Shown: positions 25,807 through 34,682 of the stretch, one piece after another
How the letters are laid out: every line of letters begins with the position of its first letter
Position numbering within the stretch: the stretch's first letter is position 1
Assembly: GCA_031552145.1 (NCBI GenBank)
Contig: JAVBMV010000003.1
Location: 186,001 to 250,000 of the forward strand
Reading direction: 5' to 3'
Length of the DNA: 64,000 bases
Source of the DNA: JAVBMV01 sp031552145
GTDB taxonomy: Bacteria; Myxococcota; Myxococcia; Myxococcales; UBA5297
Position numbers and translations under genes: made by a program
The notes under the pieces: model-generated
Seen by the model: only the letters and a program-made list of their open reading frames with translations
Databases searched by the model: none
Told to the model about the DNA's origin: nothing

Positions 25807-26703
25807 CTACCTCGACCTTCCCGGCCGCTCCGCGGCGCCGCGTTCGAGCTGCCGCGCGATGCGCCACTCCAGGGCTCTCTTGGCGACGAGCGTGCAGAGC
25901 GCCAAGAGCAAGAGCAGCGAGGCGACGGCGAAGGCCGCGGCGAAGGCATATTCGTTGTAGAGAATCTCCACTTGGAGTGGCAGCGTGTTGGTCGCCCCCC
26001 GGATGTGGCCCGACACAACCGAGACGGCGCCAAACTCCCCCATGGCGCGCGCGTTGCACAGGATCACGCCATAGAGGAGTCCCCAGCGGATGGAGGGGAG
26101 CGTCACGCGCCAGAAGGTCTGCCAGCCATTCGCGCCGAGGATCGCCGCGGCCTGCTCGCGCTCGGGACCGAGCGCCTGCATGAAGGGAATCAGCTCGCGC
26201 GCCACGAAGGGGAAGGTGATGAAGGTGGTGGCGAGCACGATCCCCGGCAGCGCGAAGATCACGGGAAAGCCGTGGGCTATCAGGAAGGGGCCGAAGAGGC
26301 CGCGCGCGCCGAATAGCAACACAAAGAGCATGCCGCCGATCACGGGCGAGATAGCGAAGGGCAAATCGATCAGCGTGACGAGCAGCCCCTTTCCGCGAAA
26401 GTCGAAGCGTGCGATCGCCCACGCCGCCGCGATTCCAAACAGGAGATTGAGCGGCACGGCGACGCAGGCCGCCGCCAGCGTGAGCCAGATGGCGTGGAGC
26501 GAATAGGGCTCGGCGAGCGCGGCGAGCCAGGGCCCCACGCCCTTGGAGAAGGCCTCGTAGAGCACCGTGAAGGCAGGCAAGACCAGAAAGAGCAACAGGA
26601 AGCCAAAGGCGATGGCGATGAGCAGGCGCCGCGTCAGGCGCGTCGCTGGCGTTAGGCGCGCCTCGACGCCATGGGCGCCGCCGCGGGGCGAATCCACCTT
26701 CAT
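25807..26703 (-). CDS. cysW: Sulfate ABC importer permease CysW
   Basis: This 298-residue permease has about six membrane spans and the binding-protein-dependent transport loop (EREQAAAILGANGWQTFWRV, about 190-210), followed by RAMGEFGAVSVVSG, typical for CysW/ModB-type proteins. It pairs with CysT to form the sulfate channel. The start is ATG 26703, overlapping the cysT stop (ATGA at 26700-26703), so translation is coupled. The short hydrophilic N-terminus before TM1 is normal for the family. Confidence 0.94.
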   Translation of the reverse strand: MKVDSPRGGAHGVEARLTPATRLTRRLLIAIAFGFLLLFLVLPAFTVLYEAFSKGVGPWLAALAEPYSLHAIWLTLAAACVAVPLNLLFGIAAAWAIARFDFRGKGLLVTLIDLPFAISPVIGGMLFVLLFGARGLFGPFLIAHGFPVIFALPGIVLATTFITFPFVARELIPFMQALGPEREQAAAILGANGWQTFWRVTLPSIRWGLLYGVILCNARAMGEFGAVSVVSGHIRGATNTLPLQVEILYNEYAFAAAFAVASLLLLLALCTLVAKRALEWRIARQLERGAAERPGRSR

Positions 26704-27539
26704 GTGCCCCCTCCCCTGCGCGCCGCCGTCCATGCCTGGAGGCTATTGATCGCCGCGAGGAGCACAAAAGAGGCGATAAGCATCACCACGCCAATCGCGG
26801 CGGCCGCCTCGTATTCGAACTGCTCCAGCTTCGTCATGATGAGCAGCGGCGCGATCTCGGTCTTCATTGGCATGTTTCCGGCGATGAAGATGACCGAGCC
26901 GTACTCGCCCATGCCCCTGGCGAAGGCGAGCGCGAAGCCGGTGAGGAGGGGCGGTAGGAGCTGCGGGAAGAGCACGCGCGCGAAGCTCTGGGCGCGGCTG
27001 GCGCCGAGCGAGGCGGCCGCCTCTTCCACGGAGCGATCCAGCTCCTGCAACACCGGCTGGAGCGTCCTGACCACGAAGGGCAGCCCCACGAAGGTGAGCG
27101 CGACGACGATACCGAGCGCGGTGTAGGCCACGTCGAGCCCGAGCGCGGCGAGGGGCCTCCCGAGGAGGCCGTTGCCCGCGTAGAGCGCGGTGAGCGTGAT
27201 GCCGGCGACGGAGGTGGGGAGCGCGAAGGGGAGATCGACCAGCGCGTCGAGCAACGCGCGCCCGGGGAAGCGGTAGCGGACCAGCACCCAAGCGACGAGG
27301 AGCCCCATCGCCGCATTGATCGCGGCGGCGGCGGCGGCGGCGCCGAAGCTGATCCGATAGGCAGCGAGCGCGCGCGGCGACGAGACCGTGATCCAGAATT
27401 GTTCCGCCGAGAGCTTGCTCGCCTCGAGCACCAGGCCCGCGATGGGCAGCAGCACCATCAGCCCCAGATAGGTGAGGGTGTAACCCATGGCGATGCCGAA
27501 GCCGGGCAGCACCTTCGCGCTCCTGGCGCGCGCGCGCAT
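26700..27539 (-). CDS. cysT: Sulfate ABC importer permease CysT (CysU)
   Basis: This 279-residue permease opens with LPGFGIAMGYTLTYLGLMVLLPIAGLV, the typical CysT first span, and carries the cytoplasmic coupling loop (VEEAAASLGASRAQSFARV, about 170-190) and ARGMGEYGSVIFIAGN. It is the partner of CysW. It starts at ATG 27539, 3 bp after the stop of the sulfate-binding lipoprotein gene, and ends overlapping cysW. There is a poly-Ala run near residues 66-75 in TM2, probably harmless. Confidence 0.94.
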   Translation of the reverse strand: MRARARSAKVLPGFGIAMGYTLTYLGLMVLLPIAGLVLEASKLSAEQFWITVSSPRALAAYRISFGAAAAAAAINAAMGLLVAWVLVRYRFPGRALLDALVDLPFALPTSVAGITLTALYAGNGLLGRPLAALGLDVAYTALGIVVALTFVGLPFVVRTLQPVLQELDRSVEEAAASLGASRAQSFARVLFPQLLPPLLTGFALAFARGMGEYGSVIFIAGNMPMKTEIAPLLIMTKLEQFEYEAAAAIGVVMLIASFVLLAAINSLQAWTAARRGGGT

Positions 27540-27542
27540 CGC

Positions 27543-28613
27543 CTAGTGCTCCGCGCTGTAGAGCTGATCGAAGAGCGCGCCGTCGGCGAAGTGGCGGCGA
27601 TGCGCCTCCTCCCACCCTCCGAAGAGCTCGTCGATGGTGAAGAGCTCGAGAGTGGGGAAGCGCTTGGCGTATTCAGCCATCACCTGCTCGTCGCGCGGGC
27701 GGTAGTGGTGGCGCGCCGCGATGCGCTGCCCCTCGGCGCTGTAGAGCCCCATGAGCCAGGCCTGGGCCACCTCGCGTGTACCGTGCCGATCGACGACGCG
27801 GTCGACGAGCGCGGCGGGAGGCTCGGCCAGAATGGAGAGCGAGGGGACCACCAGCTCGACGTCACCATGTGCCAGTCCTCCACCCTGTTTCTCGCCCAAC
27901 CGATCCAGCGCCAGGAGCGCCTCGTTCTCCCAGGTGATGAGCACATCGCCGATGCCGCGCTCCAGGAAAGTAGTGCTAGCGCCGCGCGCTCCCGAGTCGA
28001 GCACGGGAACCTGGGCGAAGAGGCGCGCCACGAATTTGCGCGCCGCGCTCTCGCTCCCCGTCCGCTTCTGCTCGAAGCCCCAGGCGGCCAGATAGTTCCA
28101 CCGAGCGCCCCCCGAGGTCTTGGGGTTGGGAGTGATGACGCTCACCCCCTTCTTGAGCAGATCGGGCCAGTCGTGGATGCCCTTTGGGTTTCCACGCCGC
28201 ACCAGAAAGAGGACCGTGGACGTATAGGGGCTGCTGCGGTGCGGGAGCCGATCCTGCCACCCCTTATCGATGAGGCCCGCCTTGGCGATGGCATCGATAT
28301 CGAAGCCGAGCGCGAGCGTCACCACATCAGCCTCGAGTCCATCAATCACCGAGCGCGCCTGTTTACCGGAGCCACCGTGCGACTGACGAATCAGGACAGT
28401 GCCATGTCCCTCGCCCCGCCATTGGCGTGCGAACCAGGCGTTGTAGTCGTCATAGAGTTCCCGCGTGGGGTCATAGGAGACATTGAGCAGCTCGAGTGGA
28501 CGCGCCTCTTCTTGCGCGCCGCTCCCGCGCATCCCCTCGCGGGGCGTGCCGCAGCGGCACGCCGGCAAGAGGGCGCCGAGCCCGAGCACCACCAAGAGCG
28601 TAAGGCGCCCCAC
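27543..28613 (-). CDS. sbp: Sulfate-binding lipoprotein of the ABC importer
   Basis: This 356-residue periplasmic binding protein has a lipobox (LGALLPAC, Cys at 19), so it is membrane-tethered rather than free. The mature part follows the Sbp/CysP plan: LLNVSYDPTRELYDDYN at the start, QSHGGSGKQARSVIDGLEADVVTLAL, the NPKTSGGARWNYLAAWG block and the ITWENEALLAL strand. It captures sulfate or thiosulfate and delivers it to CysTW. The start is GTG 28613, chosen because AGGAGG lies 4 nt upstream on the same strand. It is the first gene of the sulfate operon. A 7-bp GC hairpin sits in its leader at 28638-28664; no known sulfur-responsive riboswitch was recognised. Confidence 0.93.
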   Translation of the reverse strand: MGRLTLLVVLGLGALLPACRCGTPREGMRGSGAQEEARPLELLNVSYDPTRELYDDYNAWFARQWRGEGHGTVLIRQSHGGSGKQARSVIDGLEADVVTLALGFDIDAIAKAGLIDKGWQDRLPHRSSPYTSTVLFLVRRGNPKGIHDWPDLLKKGVSVITPNPKTSGGARWNYLAAWGFEQKRTGSESAARKFVARLFAQVPVLDSGARGASTTFLERGIGDVLITWENEALLALDRLGEKQGGGLAHGDVELVVPSLSILAEPPAALVDRVVDRHGTREVAQAWLMGLYSAEGQRIAARHHYRPRDEQVMAEYAKRFPTLELFTIDELFGGWEEAHRRHFADGALFDQLYSAEH

Positions 28614-28831
28614 CTCGCCTCCTGATCGTCAGACGTCCCGCCCCAGTCTCGGGATGAGGGGCGGAAGAGGCAAGGCTCCGGGCTGGCACCCCCAATCACC
28701 TCCCCATAGGTAGCGTGGTAGAGTTCACAAAATGAAGCAGCCACCCAGCGAGGATGCTTTGGCGTCCAGTAAGTCAAATCGACGGAGCAAAGCTGGGGCT
28801 CGGAGGCCCAAGCCTGATCCTCCTCACAGGC
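28614..28831. other. Leader region of the sulfate operon
   Basis: This non-coding stretch lies between sbp and the degraded patch. On the minus strand it gives a leader with the strong ribosome site AGGAGG (28618-28623) and a perfect 7-bp hairpin (28638-28644 with 28658-28664, 13-nt loop). I compared it by eye with SAM, cobalamin and molybdenum-cofactor riboswitch cores and found no match. The rest shows nothing else I can name. Confidence 0.4.
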
Positions 28832-28936
28832 ATGGACAAGGCGTTTCGCTCGACCTTCAGCGAAGAGGACTACGCCAAGGTGCGACAGCTCGGGGATGAG
28901 TACCGGCGTCGGAACCCGCGTTCCGTGCTCACCTAG
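28832..28936 (+). pseudogene. Possible small gene or gene remnant, unrecognised
   Basis: An ATG at 28832 opens a 34-codon frame (MDKAFRSTFSEEDYAKVRQL ...) with codon use like a real gene. A second frame from ATG 28732 gives a basic N-terminus (SSKSNRRSKAGARRPKP) that stops at 28899. Together they look like one small gene split by a frameshift, or the debris of one. No family was recognised. It converges on the HigA-like gene and overlaps its end by 8 bp. Confidence 0.3.
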
Positions 28937-29297
28937 GCTCGCGCCGAGCTCTCCCGGTCCTCGCCGCTTCGCGATGCAGCACGCGCCGACCGACATCGCG
29001 CGGGACCAGCTGAAGGCTACAGCCGAGAGCTGCCGCAAGCTTCAATACCGTAGACATGGTGGGGTTGCCGTCTGCCGAGGTCAGCAGTCGTCGCACGATC
29101 TCTGGCTTGGCGTGCACCTTCCTCGCCAAGTCGGCCTTGGTCATACCAGCTCTCTCTCTGGCACTATCGAGCGAGCGAATCAGCGCGTCGATGGAGTCGA
29201 TCTCTTCACGTGCCTGGATGTAGTCCTCGGCAAACTTGGAGTCCTGCATCCTTTCATCGAAGTACCGATCGAATCCTGTTTTGGCCCGGCGTGCCAT
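28929..29297 (-). CDS. HigA-like XRE-family antitoxin or regulator, apparently orphan
   Basis: This 122-residue DNA-binding protein has an N-terminal helical segment (FDERMQDSKFAEDYIQAREE) typical of HigA-type antitoxins and an XRE helix-turn-helix at about 48-100 (RERAGMTKADLARKVHAKPE, then NPTMSTVLKLAAALGCSLQL). The start is ATG 29297 with GGAGG 5 nt upstream. In the usual arrangement a HigB or RelE-like toxin gene would lie directly upstream on the same strand, but only 90 bp separate this start from the end of a broken ATPase. The gene therefore appears to have lost its toxin, or to act as a solitary regulator. The Arg-rich C-terminal tail is poorly conserved in type. Confidence 0.8.
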   Translation of the reverse strand: MARRAKTGFDRYFDERMQDSKFAEDYIQAREEIDSIDALIRSLDSARERAGMTKADLARKVHAKPEIVRRLLTSADGNPTMSTVLKLAAALGCSLQLVPRDVGRRVLHREAARTGRARREPR

Positions 29298-29387
29298 GTT
29301 GCCTCCGTGACCTATATGCTACACATGGCCTCTTCTCGGTGCAAGGGCGCCCCTCCCGTGAACCGGTACGTGGTGCGCCAAGCGACC

Positions 29388-30799
29388 TCACATGCCCCAG
29401 ACAGTGATGGGCCTCCCACCGAAATCCCTCTCCTCGACGAAGACCTTCTCCTCCCAGCTCCTCTCGCTGGCGGGCGTTGGGTCGACCACGACGAGATGCG
29501 CCTCGTCGGCCTGGCATCGATCGGCATATTCAGCCGTCTGCCGCAGCCCATCCTCGATCGTCTTCTCGAGAGAGCGCCGCACAATCTTCATCTCCACCAC
29601 GAACCGCTGCTCTTCCCGCTTCCCTTCTACATGTCGAAAGAACCGAACAAAGAGATCGGCGCGGCCACGCCCAAGGGCATACTCTCGTTCGAGCCTTCCC
29701 CCGCCATTCACCACCCGCTGCAGCCAAGCCTGCAACAGAAGCTGCGGCGCAGCCTCCTCGTAGATGGCCCGCTTATTCCAGACCTCGGAGTTCTCTCGGT
29801 AGAACTGCTGGAACCCCGATAGCAACCCTCGAAAATCGAGACGGCCATCGGCGAAATGAAACGCAGCGCTCGGCACTTGAGCCGCGAAGTCGCTCTGCAG
29901 AATGGAGGTGAGCTCTCGGGGAACCACCTCGCGATAGATCTCATTGGCGATTCGCGCTCCCTTCGAGCGCTCCTCGACGATGAGCCCCAGGTCGACCACA
30001 TATTGGCGGTCTTCCGACGAAGCGGACTTGCTCCAGTCTTCACCCTGGAGCATCGGTTCGATCACGCGTCGAACCCTCGGCTCGCGCAGCTTGTCCACCA
30101 GCTGGTCGAGGTGCGTGTCTCGCCGCAGGATCAGTCGCTCCTTCGCATCCTCGACATCCTCGAGCGAGATAGAGCGCGAGCGATCTCGCAGCGCTGGCAT
30201 CTCCTGCGTCAGCTCGTTGGCGAGCGCATTGACCAGCCAGGGCTGGCCTCCGGTCAGCGCCATTACCCTGGGAAAGATGGCCTCCGCGAAGGCCTGCTTC
30301 GTCTCGACCGTGTGTTGCCCGTAGAGCTCTCTCACCTCGGCTTCGGAGAAGTTCCCCAGCGTCAGCGACTTTGCCTTCACGTTGAAGCAGCTGCCACCGG
30401 TGATGATCTCTCCTTCAGAAGTATGGATCCGGTAGTCCCGCACATCGCGAACGCCACAGAGGATCACCGCCTGAGGGAAGAGCTTCGGCCGCTTCTCATA
30501 GCCGGTGCGCAACTGCCGCAGCACCGAGACCAGCGTGTCGCCTATGAGCGAATCGATTTCGTCGATCATCAGGACGGTGGGGACGCCTGGTACTTCCCCT
30601 CCCCCTCTCCGGAATTGAGCCGGTCGACGATCGCCCTGAGCAGCGTCGTCTTCCCGCTCTGGCGGGGAGCGTGCATCACGAAGTACTTCTTCCCATCGAT
30701 GAGCCTGTGGAGTTCGGGCCAGTCGATCCGCCCGAAGGAGTCGACATAGTAGTGATCCTTCGGGTCATTCGGGCCGGCCGTGTTGAAGTGTCGGGTCAT
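29388..30799 (-). pseudogene. AAA ATPase with C-terminal nuclease-like domain, broken by an internal deletion
   Basis: Two adjacent frames together make one known protein plan. The first part (from ATG 30799) holds the N-terminal HFNTAGPNDPKDHY and Walker A (HAPRQSGKTTLLRA) and stops at 30569. The second, in another frame, begins PTVLMIDEIDSL (Walker B) near 30580 and continues through GGQPWLVNALANEL to a C-terminal domain (EMKIVRRSLEKT) that could be a PD-(D/E)xK-type fold. Between GKYQA and PTVLM the family normally has a long segment (I estimate 70-90 residues) that is missing here, and the frame changes. The ATPase should therefore be inactive. An ATG at 30569 could still produce the C-terminal 393 residues alone. 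Confidence 0.8.
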
Positions 30800-30869
30800 C
30801 GTTCGCGCTCCCTTGGAGAGGGTGAGTATCCGACCCGGCACCTGCCCGCAACCGCGCACCTCTGCGCGA

Positions 30870-33128
30870 CTAGAACTGCGCCCCCGCCATAAACCCGGGG
30901 AAGAGCTGCCACCCCCGATCGCCCTTCACCGCGGTGTGGATCTTGTTGCTCACAGGCGACAGGTCCAACAATCCATCCGCGCCCTCGTAATCGACCAGCG
31001 CGTTGAAGGAAGGCCCCGCGAAGAGCTCCACCGGCCCGAGCGAGAGCCCCAAGGCGGCGCGCGCCGTCCCCAGCATCGCCTCGATATTGTCGCCGTCGCG
31101 CATAAAGCCCTTGGTGCCCAGCTCGATGTCGATAAAGAGCCGGCGCGAGAGCTGCTGGTGCCAGCCGAAGCCGATGCCGGCGCTCCAGGCAGTGCCCTCG
31201 CCGGGAAGGCTCGTTTCGGCGTGACTCCCGTCGGGTGCGATCCCCAGATCGTACCAGGCATAGAGCTTGCGGCCGCCCATCTTGAGGAAGAGTTCGGGCA
31301 TCAGCAGCTCGCTGGTGGCGAGCCCCACGCGCAGATAGCCCTCCTCCACGATGTTGATGAGCCCCAGCGTGTAGTCGGAGCGCTTGGCGACGTTGATCAT
31401 GCCGAGCTGCGCCCCGCGCACCTCGCTCGCCACGTTGATGACGCCCAGCTGCGTGCCGATGGTGCGCGCGACGTTGGTGCAGGTGGCGAGCTGCGCACCC
31501 TCCACCTCCTCGGCGATGTTGACGCAGCCCGCGACCTGCGCGCCGACGACGCGCCGGGCGAGGTTGACGCCCGAGGCCTGAAGCCCCTCGACGTTCTTCG
31601 CGATGTTGAGACCCGCCGAGAGCTGGGCGCCCTCGAGGTCGGCGTTCACCGCGTTGATGCCCGAGCTGGCTTGCAGCCCCGTGAAATGACCACCCGCATA
31701 GTTGAAGCCGGCGGAGGCCTGCAGGCCGCGCGAAGGAGCCTCCCCCGCCCAGTTGAAGGCGCCGGCGAACTGCGCCCCATCCAGGCTCCCCTCGGTTAGG
31801 TTGCCTCCCGCCGCGGCCTGCAATCCCCTGGCGCGCCGCCGCTCCCAGTTGAGCACCAGGCCGAACTCGGCACCGTCGAGCTCCTCGGCGCGCCCCACCA
31901 GGAAGTTGAGCGCGAAGTTCTGGCGAAAGGGCTCCTCCCCGGCGGTGCTCATCCCCGGCAAGAGCGCGAAGTTGGCGGGGACCTCGCGCAGCGGCGGCTC
32001 TTCCTCCGCTCCGGCCTCCTCCGCTTCGCCGCCCTTCTCTTCCCCGCCTCTGAGCGCGACCGCCTCGCCCGGCGCGGGCGCGAGCTGCTCGGGAGCGAGC
32101 GCGGTCCGCTTCCCCTCCGTCAGCTCCACCACGGCGACGCTCCGGGCGCTGCCGGAGTCGACCAGCACCCTGTAACGCCCCGGCTCCAGCCCGAGTGACA
32201 TGGGGGCTCCAGCGCCCTTGCGCAGCTCTGCAACGAAGAGCCCATCCTCCGTGTGGATGAAGACCCTGCCGCTCACTCGCTCGTCCAGTTCGAGCAGCGC
32301 CGAGTCGGAGCGCAGATCGGTCATGACCAGATCGCCCGAACCGGTGAGCTGGATGTCGTAAGCGGGGTGCTGCGCCCCGGCGCGCGTCATCGAGGTGCGG
32401 GAGAGCGTCTCACCGAAGGCGTAGGCGTAGGCCTCATTGAGCGTGACGCGACCATCACCCGAGGCGTCGGCGGCGCCGCGCAGCCCCGTCACCAGCGACG
32501 AGGTGAAGAAGGAGGCGCGGATGCGATCGGACTCCTGCGCTGCCTCGTCCTCGGCGCTCGCGGTGAGAAAGGCGTGCCCCTGCACCGCGCTCGAGCGGTC
32601 CAGGAGGAAGGGCTGCAGCCGCACCCCGCCCTTCGTCCGCAGCAGCGTGCCGGAGGAGCAGGAGTCGAGGATGGCGATCCGCACCTCGGCGCCGATTCGA
32701 TCGATCGCCTGGCGCAGCTCGGAATAGCCGAGCCGCTCGCTGCCCAGCATCAGCCCCTCCTCGTCGGAGTGGCCCGAGAAATAGAGCACCGCCTCGAGCC
32801 TGGCGCCGCGCCGCGGCTCCTTCGCCAGCTTCCCCATCCGCGCGAGCGCCTCCATCAGCTCCGCCCGGCGCGGCTCCGCGAGAAAGAGGGCGTCGTCGGG
32901 CTGCACGCCCCCCAGCGTGGTCATCACCTGGGAGAAGGCCTTCGCGTCGGAGATGGCGTAGCGCAGCGGGATGCGCTGGCCCCCGCCGTCGTTGGCGCCC
33001 ACCGCGAGCGCGATGCGCCGAACGGCTGGAGGCTGGGCGGGCTGCTGCGCCCACACATTGGAAGGAGCTGCCGAGAACTGGGCGGCGGCGAGGAGCAGGA
33101 CAAGGGCGATGGAGAAGAGGCTCTTCAT
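30870..33128 (-). CDS. Secreted caspase-family (C14) protein with C-terminal surface-repeat/beta-barrel region
   Basis: This 752-residue exported protein has a signal peptide (MKSLFSIALVLLLAAAQF) and a C14 caspase-like domain (about 35-270). His in LYFSGHSD near 118 and Cys in LDSCSSG near 157 form the catalytic pair, and an EF-hand-like loop (DASGDGRVTLNE) follows near 215. A Glu/Ala-rich linker leads to a series of short repeats at about 490-620 (GLQAS.GIN, GAQLSAGLNIA, GAQVAGCVNIA, GAQLGMINVA) like LA_2272-type surface repeats, then barrel-like strands to the end. It is probably outer-membrane anchored. Its ATG overlaps the anti-sigma stop (33125-33128), so sigma, anti-sigma and caspase are one coupled operon. 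The substrate is unknown. Confidence 0.85.
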   Translation of the reverse strand: MKSLFSIALVLLLAAAQFSAAPSNVWAQQPAQPPAVRRIALAVGANDGGGQRIPLRYAISDAKAFSQVMTTLGGVQPDDALFLAEPRRAELMEALARMGKLAKEPRRGARLEAVLYFSGHSDEEGLMLGSERLGYSELRQAIDRIGAEVRIAILDSCSSGTLLRTKGGVRLQPFLLDRSSAVQGHAFLTASAEDEAAQESDRIRASFFTSSLVTGLRGAADASGDGRVTLNEAYAYAFGETLSRTSMTRAGAQHPAYDIQLTGSGDLVMTDLRSDSALLELDERVSGRVFIHTEDGLFVAELRKGAGAPMSLGLEPGRYRVLVDSGSARSVAVVELTEGKRTALAPEQLAPAPGEAVALRGGEEKGGEAEEAGAEEEPPLREVPANFALLPGMSTAGEEPFRQNFALNFLVGRAEELDGAEFGLVLNWERRRARGLQAAAGGNLTEGSLDGAQFAGAFNWAGEAPSRGLQASAGFNYAGGHFTGLQASSGINAVNADLEGAQLSAGLNIAKNVEGLQASGVNLARRVVGAQVAGCVNIAEEVEGAQLATCTNVARTIGTQLGVINVASEVRGAQLGMINVAKRSDYTLGLINIVEEGYLRVGLATSELLMPELFLKMGGRKLYAWYDLGIAPDGSHAETSLPGEGTAWSAGIGFGWHQQLSRRLFIDIELGTKGFMRDGDNIEAMLGTARAALGLSLGPVELFAGPSFNALVDYEGADGLLDLSPVSNKIHTAVKGDRGWQLFPGFMAGAQF

Positions 33129-33961
33129 TTGTGCTCCACTTTCTTGATGAGGAGAGAGGTCTGACTGAAGTCGTCGTCGAGCATGAGCTTCTGGAGCTGC
33201 TCCGGGCGTACCTTGCCCTCCCGCAGCGCTCTCGCGGCGCGCCTGGCCGCGTCGAGCGCGCGCTCCACCTCGAAGGGGCCGGGCGCGCTCAGGAAGAGGA
33301 ACCACTCGAACTTTGGGGCATCGTCCAGCTCGAAGGAGTGGGGCAGCGCCGCCTCACCCTCGTCGGCGAGCCGGGGCGCCATGCCCACCTCGCGCTCGGG
33401 GAGATGCATCGTCACGCCGCCGCGCCCGTCGATGGAGAGCACCGCGCCGTAGCGCTCGCCCTGCGACCGATAAGTGACCTGGAGCTGATCGCCCGCCTGG
33501 GCCGTGGCGCCATCCCTCAGGCTCACCAGCGCCCCCTCTTCCAGTCGCCAGAGCGAGAGGCGCTGCGCGACGCCCCCCTTGAGCCGCTCGGTGGAGAGGG
33601 CCAGTTCGTCGCCCGCGAGGGGATGGGGACCGGCGTCGTGCATGGCCCGCACCGCCACCAGGGTGCAGAGCGCGAAGGCGCACCCGCCCGCCAGCGCCAA
33701 GACGAAGCGCGGTCGCTTCGACCGATTGACCTCCAACGAGCAGCCCGCCGCGCGCGCCCGGATGGCGCTCCCCTCGTCGGGATAGGCCTCCAAGATCTCG
33801 GCGTTGGAGCGGCGCAGCGCCATGAGGCGCTCCGCGAGCTCCGGTTCCTGCTCCGCGCGCCGCGCCAGCTCTGCCTGGCGGCGGTCGGGGAGCTCGCCCA
33901 GCAGGAAGCGCTCCAGCTCCAGCTCGCTCACCCTCTTGGACTCGACACCAATCGTTCTCAT
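33125..33961 (-). CDS. Membrane anti-sigma factor with DUF4384-like periplasmic domain
   Basis: This 278-residue single-pass membrane protein has an N-terminal cytoplasmic helical segment (about 10-60, ELELERFLLGELPDRRQAEL) resembling an anti-sigma domain without the zinc Cys/His motif, and one membrane span near 83-104. The periplasmic domain contains GDQLQVTYRSQGERYGAVLS and FELDDAPKFEWFLFL, the pattern of the DUF4384-like domains found with myxobacterial caspase-type proteins. Both ends overlap neighbours by ATGA (sigma upstream, caspase downstream). It most likely holds the sigma factor inactive until an envelope signal is sensed, possibly involving the caspase-like product; this is inference from gene order. 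Confidence 0.8.
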   Translation of the reverse strand: MRTIGVESKRVSELELERFLLGELPDRRQAELARRAEQEPELAERLMALRRSNAEILEAYPDEGSAIRARAAGCSLEVNRSKRPRFVLALAGGCAFALCTLVAVRAMHDAGPHPLAGDELALSTERLKGGVAQRLSLWRLEEGALVSLRDGATAQAGDQLQVTYRSQGERYGAVLSIDGRGGVTMHLPEREVGMAPRLADEGEAALPHSFELDDAPKFEWFLFLSAPGPFEVERALDAARRAARALREGKVRPEQLQKLMLDDDFSQTSLLIKKVEHK

Positions 33962-34512
33962 GGTTGCTGCTCCTCCAACTTCGATACACGCATCTTCAGC
34001 CCGCGAAGCCTCTTGCGGACCCCCGAGACCGAGAGCCCCACCTCGCGCGCCACCTCCTCCAGCGTGAGGCCATCGACGTAGTGCAGGACGGCGATGAGCG
34101 CAGTGGAGGGCGGCTCCCGGCCGAAGAGCTTCGCCAAAAAAGAGCGCTGGAGCGCGAAGGCCTCGGGGCTCTGGGCGATGGCGCTGGCCAGCTCGACGGC
34201 GTTGGGCGCCCGCTCGGCTTCAGGTTCTGAAGGGTCTGGCGCGCGCCGCGCTCCCCCCAACAGCTCATGGCGCCCGGGCAGCTCGGGCGCTCGGCGCCGG
34301 CTTCGTAGGCGGTTGAGACAGACGTTGGTGGAGATGGTCTGCAAGAGCGCTCCTTCGCGGGTCCCCTCCGCCCATTCTCGGGAGCGAAGCAGCCGCACGA
34401 AGACGTCCTGCATGGCGTCGCGCGCCTGCTCCTCATCGCCGAGGAGGCGCCTACAGCGGCGCAGCACCATCGGTCCATATCGTCTGTAGAGTTCCGAGGT
34501 GTTCAGTTGCAC
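33958..34512 (-). CDS. ECF RNA polymerase sigma factor (caspase operon)
   Basis: This is a sigma-70 family protein of about 184 residues with region 2 (LYRRYGPMVLRRCRRLLGDEEQARDAMQDVFVRLL) and region 4 (TALIAVLHYVDGLTLEEVAREVGLSVSGVRKRLRGLK). The start is not fixed: GTG 34512 gives the usual length; GTG 34572 and TTG 34617 are longer in-frame options. Its stop overlaps the ATG of the anti-sigma gene, the standard arrangement for an extracytoplasmic-function sigma/anti-sigma pair. It probably drives its own operon, including the caspase-like effector. It is divergent from the cysteine desulfidase gene. Confidence 0.9.
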   Translation of the reverse strand: MQLNTSELYRRYGPMVLRRCRRLLGDEEQARDAMQDVFVRLLRSREWAEGTREGALLQTISTNVCLNRLRSRRRAPELPGRHELLGGARRAPDPSEPEAERAPNAVELASAIAQSPEAFALQRSFLAKLFGREPPSTALIAVLHYVDGLTLEEVAREVGLSVSGVRKRLRGLKMRVSKLEEQQP

Positions 34513-34682
34513 TGCCGCTCTCCGGAAGGGCTCGATGACCTGCTCAACACCGATGGCATGAAAAGGTGTCACCGCCAAGTGCGCTTCCGAGCGGCCAGCC
34601 TCCCCAGCCAGCCCCAACGGTGGTAGAGCTAGCGCGGGCGCCGCGGCGCTGCGTTCCGGGACTCCACACAGAGGGACTCCAC

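Noticed and set aside
24720..26033. Extended 437-residue version of CysA
   Set aside because: The extra N-terminus is Arg/Ser/Pro-rich shadow sequence of cysW; the ATG at 25802 gives the normal family start.
28614..28740. Possible riboswitch ahead of the sulfate operon
   Set aside because: The GC hairpin and GCCAGCC-like string did not fit SAM, cobalamin or molybdenum-cofactor cores on inspection.
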